From Prolixibacteraceae bacterium (GTDB lineage Bacteria > Bacteroidota > Bacteroidia > Bacteroidales > Prolixibacteraceae), in assembly GCA_016788685.1 (NCBI GenBank), contig JAEUSS010000370.1, positions 1 through 9,672 of the forward strand: 9,672 bases of DNA, read 5' to 3'. Numbering within the stretch: the first letter of the stretch is position 1; each line of letters begins with the position of its first letter. Below the pieces are notes generated by a model, which had not been told where the DNA came from, ran no database searches, and saw only the letters and a list, made by a program, of their open reading frames with translations. The position numbers and the translations under genes are program-made. Shown piece after piece: positions 8,184 to 9,672 of the stretch.

Positions 8184-8210
8184 AAAAGAGCTGCTGTTTT
8201 AAAACATTAA

Positions 8211-9209
8211 TCAGAGAGATTTCCGGACAGTCAGTTTACTGGGGATAATCAGATTGGTCTTTTCGCCGGTAACCACAAACTCGGCAATTTTTTTTCCCAT
8301 CAGCTCAAAATCGGTCGAAATGACGGTGATTCCATCTTTTACATATTTTTTCATCGGAGTCTCGTTATACGAAATGACACCCACGTCTACTCCCGGAATA
8401 AGGTTTTTCTGTTCGCATTGATCCAGAAATTTGGCTAAAGTCCGGTCACTTACAAGTAAATAAAGCTCACCTTTCCGGATGTCAAATTTTTTGAAGTCAT
8501 ACAAAGTGCTGTGGGTAATCTGATGATCGGTACAAAACTTTCCGAAGTAACTGATTGAAACTTTGGGATGGTAAGTAAATGAAGGGTACAGGTATATGAA
8601 TTTCTCGTATTTACGGATAAGGTCGATTCCGCTTTCGAGCGAATCGTACAGGGCCTGACCAAAATCCTGGTAAATGGCAGAGGTGTCTTCCTGGGCATTT
8701 ACGTTCCAGTCGATTACCAACAGTTTATTCGCCGGAATTTGGCTGGTAATTTCAGGAACACGCTCGTGATCAAAATTCATGATGATATACTTGGTGTATT
8801 TGCCAAGGCTTTCCTTGATTATTTTCTCAAAGTCGTCAATGTGGTAATGGTGAAAATGCAGGTCGACAGCAATGGTTTCGGGGAGGTTGTCGAGGAATGA
8901 GCCATACAGAACCTCCTTGTAGGCCTTGAAGGTATCCAGAAAAAGGAATACTTTGGTGACCGCTTTGGCCACAAAGTAACCCCGGTTAGGAACAGACTCG
9001 ATGATACCACGCTTTTTAAGTTCGGCATAGGCTTTAAAAACCGTGTCGCGCGAGAGTTTACTTTCTTTGCAAATTTGGTTTACCGAAGGTAAAGTATCAC
9101 CTGTCTGCAACAGATTTTTGCTGATTGCTTCATTAATTGAATCAACAAGTTGCTGAAACTTGAGTAAGTTGGATAACGGATTTACCGCGAAATGAAATTT
9201 GCTTTCCAT
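8211..9209 (-). CDS. xylR: GntR-family transcriptional regulator with LacI-type sugar-binding domain, probable xylose repressor
   Basis: A 332-residue cytoplasmic DNA-binding protein. Residues 12-80 are a GntR winged helix: LPSVNQICKESKLSRDTVFKAYAEL holds the helix-turn-helix, and the wing ends SVPNRGYFVAK. Residues 86-332 resemble the periplasmic-binding-protein fold used by LacI-type effector domains, including the late GVDVGVISYNETP stretch and a STDFELMGKKIAE segment near the end. The GntR plus LacI-like layout is that of AraR-type regulators. The start was set at ATG 9209, which begins just before the winged helix; the frame runs 129 codons further upstream, but that part lies across the promoter and the opposite-strand sigma gene and has no family resemblance. 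It lies directly upstream of xylB in the same direction. The same 20-base site in front of both genes suggests repression of xylBAE and of itself, relieved by xylose or xylulose. The ligand is inferred from context, not seen. Confidence 0.88.
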   Translation of the reverse strand: MESKFHFAVNPLSNLLKFQQLVDSINEAISKNLLQTGDTLPSVNQICKESKLSRDTVFKAYAELKKRGIIESVPNRGYFVAKAVTKVFLFLDTFKAYKEVLYGSFLDNLPETIAVDLHFHHYHIDDFEKIIKESLGKYTKYIIMNFDHERVPEITSQIPANKLLVIDWNVNAQEDTSAIYQDFGQALYDSLESGIDLIRKYEKFIYLYPSFTYHPKVSISYFGKFCTDHQITHSTLYDFKKFDIRKGELYLLVSDRTLAKFLDQCEQKNLIPGVDVGVISYNETPMKKYVKDGITVISTDFELMGKKIAEFVVTGEKTNLIIPSKLTVRKSL

Positions 9210-9227
9210 ATGGAATTTAAAAGGTGG

Positions 9228-9247
9228 TCTGTTCTGGTATGCAAACA
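9228..9247 (-). promoter_or_regulatory. Candidate XylR operator at its own promoter
   Basis: On the plus strand this is TCTGTTCTGGTATG followed by CAAACA, the partner of the site at 8135-8154. Here the outer dyad is perfect: TGTT-N10-AACA on the minus strand. A second inverted repeat, GTATG-CAAA-CATAC, overlaps its edge (9237-9250). It covers most of the -7 box and the expected start point, which fits negative autoregulation. Confidence 0.7.
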
Positions 9248-9273
9248 TACATAAATGAGCTGAGAAGACCAAA
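9242..9273 (-). promoter_or_regulatory. Bacteroidetes-type promoter of xylR
   Basis: On the minus strand there is a TTTG -33 box (9273-9270), a 20-base spacer and a perfect -7 box, TATGTTTG (9249-9242). Transcription should begin near 9235-9239, giving a short leader of about 25-30 bases before the ATG at 9209. The -7 box lies within the candidate operator. Confidence 0.78.
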
Positions 9274-9285
9274 GGAAAATCTTTC

Positions 9286-9347
9286 GCCTGCCGGAAGCAG
9301 GCCTCACACCTTTGTGTTGCACCGCATGCCCAAAGAGCATGGGGCGG
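9286..9347. repeat. GC-rich island with nested hairpins between the divergent promoters
   Basis: A 62-base, clearly GC-richer stretch inside AT-rich intergenic DNA. It contains a perfect hairpin GCCTGC-CGGAA-GCAGGC (9286-9302), a small one ACAC-CTTT-GTGT (9306-9317), and a bulged stem CCGC+ATGC / GCAT+GCGG (9322-9347, loop 9330-9336, bulge 9341-9343). It has no T-tract on either strand, so it is not a standard terminator. Three stem-loops in tandem look like a dispersed intergenic (REP/ERIC-like) repeat or a structured leader. Confidence 0.45.
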
Positions 9348-9376
9348 AATAAATTCTGAATAGTGAACAATTTTTT

Positions 9377-9384
9377 TACATTTG
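9377..9384 (+). promoter_or_regulatory. Possible -7 box just upstream of the sigma-factor start
   Basis: TACATTTG fits TAnnTTTG and ends only five bases before the ATG at 9390. A proper TTTG -33 box is missing; the nearest relic is TCTG at 9355-9358. If used, it would start the transcript at or within a few bases of the start codon. Confidence 0.35.
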
Positions 9385-9389
9385 CATGT

Positions 9390-9672
9390 ATGCGAATCAT
9401 CCAGGGGATACATGAAAAAGATTTGATTGTTCGCCTCAATGAAGGTGATCAGACGGCTTTTGAACTGCTGTTTCATTATTATTATCCCGGCTTGGTTGTG
9501 TATTCTTCTCAATTTACAACCGACCGGGCAGAAGCTGAAGAAATTGTTCAGGATTTTTTTGTCCGGCTTTGGCAGAGGCACGGGAAGATCGTGCATACCG
9601 ATTCTCTTAAAAGCTATCTTTTCTCATCAGTCAGAAATGGCAGCCTGAATTTTCTGAAGCATAAAAAAGTTG
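9390..9672 (+). CDS. RNA polymerase ECF-type sigma-70 factor, 3' part outside window
   Basis: 94 codons are visible before the right edge. The protein begins MRIIQGIHEKDLIVRLNEGD and continues with TAFELLFHYYYPGL, then RAEAEEIVQDFFVRLWQR and SLKSYLFSSVRNGSLNFL. This is the sigma region 2 pattern (2.1 to 2.4) of ECF factors: the acidic AEEIVQDFFVRLW core-binding segment and the YLFSSVRNGSLNF helix for -10 recognition. Sigma region 4 must follow outside the window. It is transcribed divergently from xylR. In Bacteroidetes such genes commonly precede a FecR-like anti-sigma gene and SusC/SusD outer-membrane uptake genes, so a glycan-uptake locus may lie to the right; this cannot be seen here. I chose ATG 9390 because region 2 starts about ten residues in. 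An in-frame GTG at 9363 would add nine residues and remains possible. Confidence 0.9.
   Translation, partial: MRIIQGIHEKDLIVRLNEGDQTAFELLFHYYYPGLVVYSSQFTTDRAEAEEIVQDFFVRLWQRHGKIVHTDSLKSYLFSSVRNGSLNFLKHKKV

Larger units (their letters stand above)
8051..8210 (-). promoter_or_regulatory. xylB operon leader and control region
   Basis: This 160-base gap between the xylR stop and the xylB start holds, in transcription order, a 12-base palindrome TGTTTTAAAACA (8206-8195), the promoter (8183-8153), the candidate operator (8154-8135) and a leader of about 95 bases. The leader is rich in inverted repeats: CGGATTAATCCG (8133-8122), ATCCGGAT (8126-8119) able to pair with ATCCG at 8110-8106, and CCCGGATTTCCGGG (8098-8085). 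I see no convincing intrinsic terminator after xylR, so some read-through from xylR into xylB is possible. Confidence 0.6.

Noticed and set aside
8180..8190. CTC-AAAAAAA-GAG as a terminator for xylR
   Set aside because: Only three base pairs around a homopolymer loop and no trailing T-run; it is better explained as part of the xylB -33 region.
9286..9302. GCCTGC/GCAGGC hairpin as an intrinsic terminator
   Set aside because: No T-tract follows it on either strand and no gene ends nearby.
9210..9596. 129-codon N-terminal extension of the XylR reading frame
   Set aside because: It spans the xylR promoter, the operator, the GC-rich hairpins and the opposite-strand sigma gene; ATG 9209 directly precedes the GntR domain.

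Overview
The window is an accessory catabolic region of a Bacteroidota genome. It carries a D-xylose utilisation cluster (xylR-xylB-xylA-xylE), flanked by a two-gene sensory cluster on one side and the start of an ECF sigma-70 gene on the other. The assignment to Bacteroidota rests on four things: promoter boxes of the TTTG / TAnnTTTG type, no obvious Shine-Dalgarno sequences at the starts examined, Reg_prop ('two-component regulator propeller') repeats, and an ECF sigma factor of the kind that in this phylum often precedes anti-sigma/SusC/SusD loci. The gene order regulator-kinase-isomerase-symporter is typical of Bacteroidales. An environmental Marinilabiliales/Prolixibacteraceae-like host is a guess only.

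Layout. (1) 1-1153, minus: a gene that runs off the left edge, encoding a putative lipoprotein with at least five ~42-residue propeller repeats. (2) 1143-3365, minus: a membrane histidine kinase (extracytoplasmic sensor domain, two PAS domains, HisKA, HATPase) that overlaps gene 1 by 11 bases. (3) 3384-3832: an intergenic stretch with a possible promoter for the sensor pair and a clear intrinsic terminator for the xylose operon. (4) 3833-5212 xylE, 5217-6542 xylA and 6566-8050 xylB, all minus and tightly packed, so transcribed xylB then xylA then xylE. (5) 8051-8210: the xylB leader and promoter. (6) 8211-9209, minus: a GntR-type regulator, called xylR from context. (7) 9210-9389: a divergent control region with a GC-rich, hairpin-rich island. 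(8) 9390-9672, plus: the 5' part of an ECF sigma-70 gene, cut by the right edge.

How the genes work together. XylE imports D-xylose with protons, XylA isomerises it to D-xylulose, and XylB phosphorylates this to D-xylulose 5-phosphate for the pentose phosphate pathway. XylR has a DNA-binding winged helix joined to a sugar-binding-type domain. The most informative signal in the non-coding DNA is an 18-of-20 base match found only in front of xylR and in front of xylB. In both places it overlaps a well-formed Bacteroidetes -7 box, which fits a repressor operator controlling the regulator itself and the operon. The xylB leader also carries a dense set of CGGAT/ATCCG inverted repeats that could form alternative hairpins.

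I saw no wholly new multi-gene system. The points most worth a second look are the paired operator, the xylB leader, the GC-rich island between the divergent genes, the -7-like box almost abutting the sigma-factor start codon, and the propeller lipoprotein overlapping a receiver-less histidine kinase.
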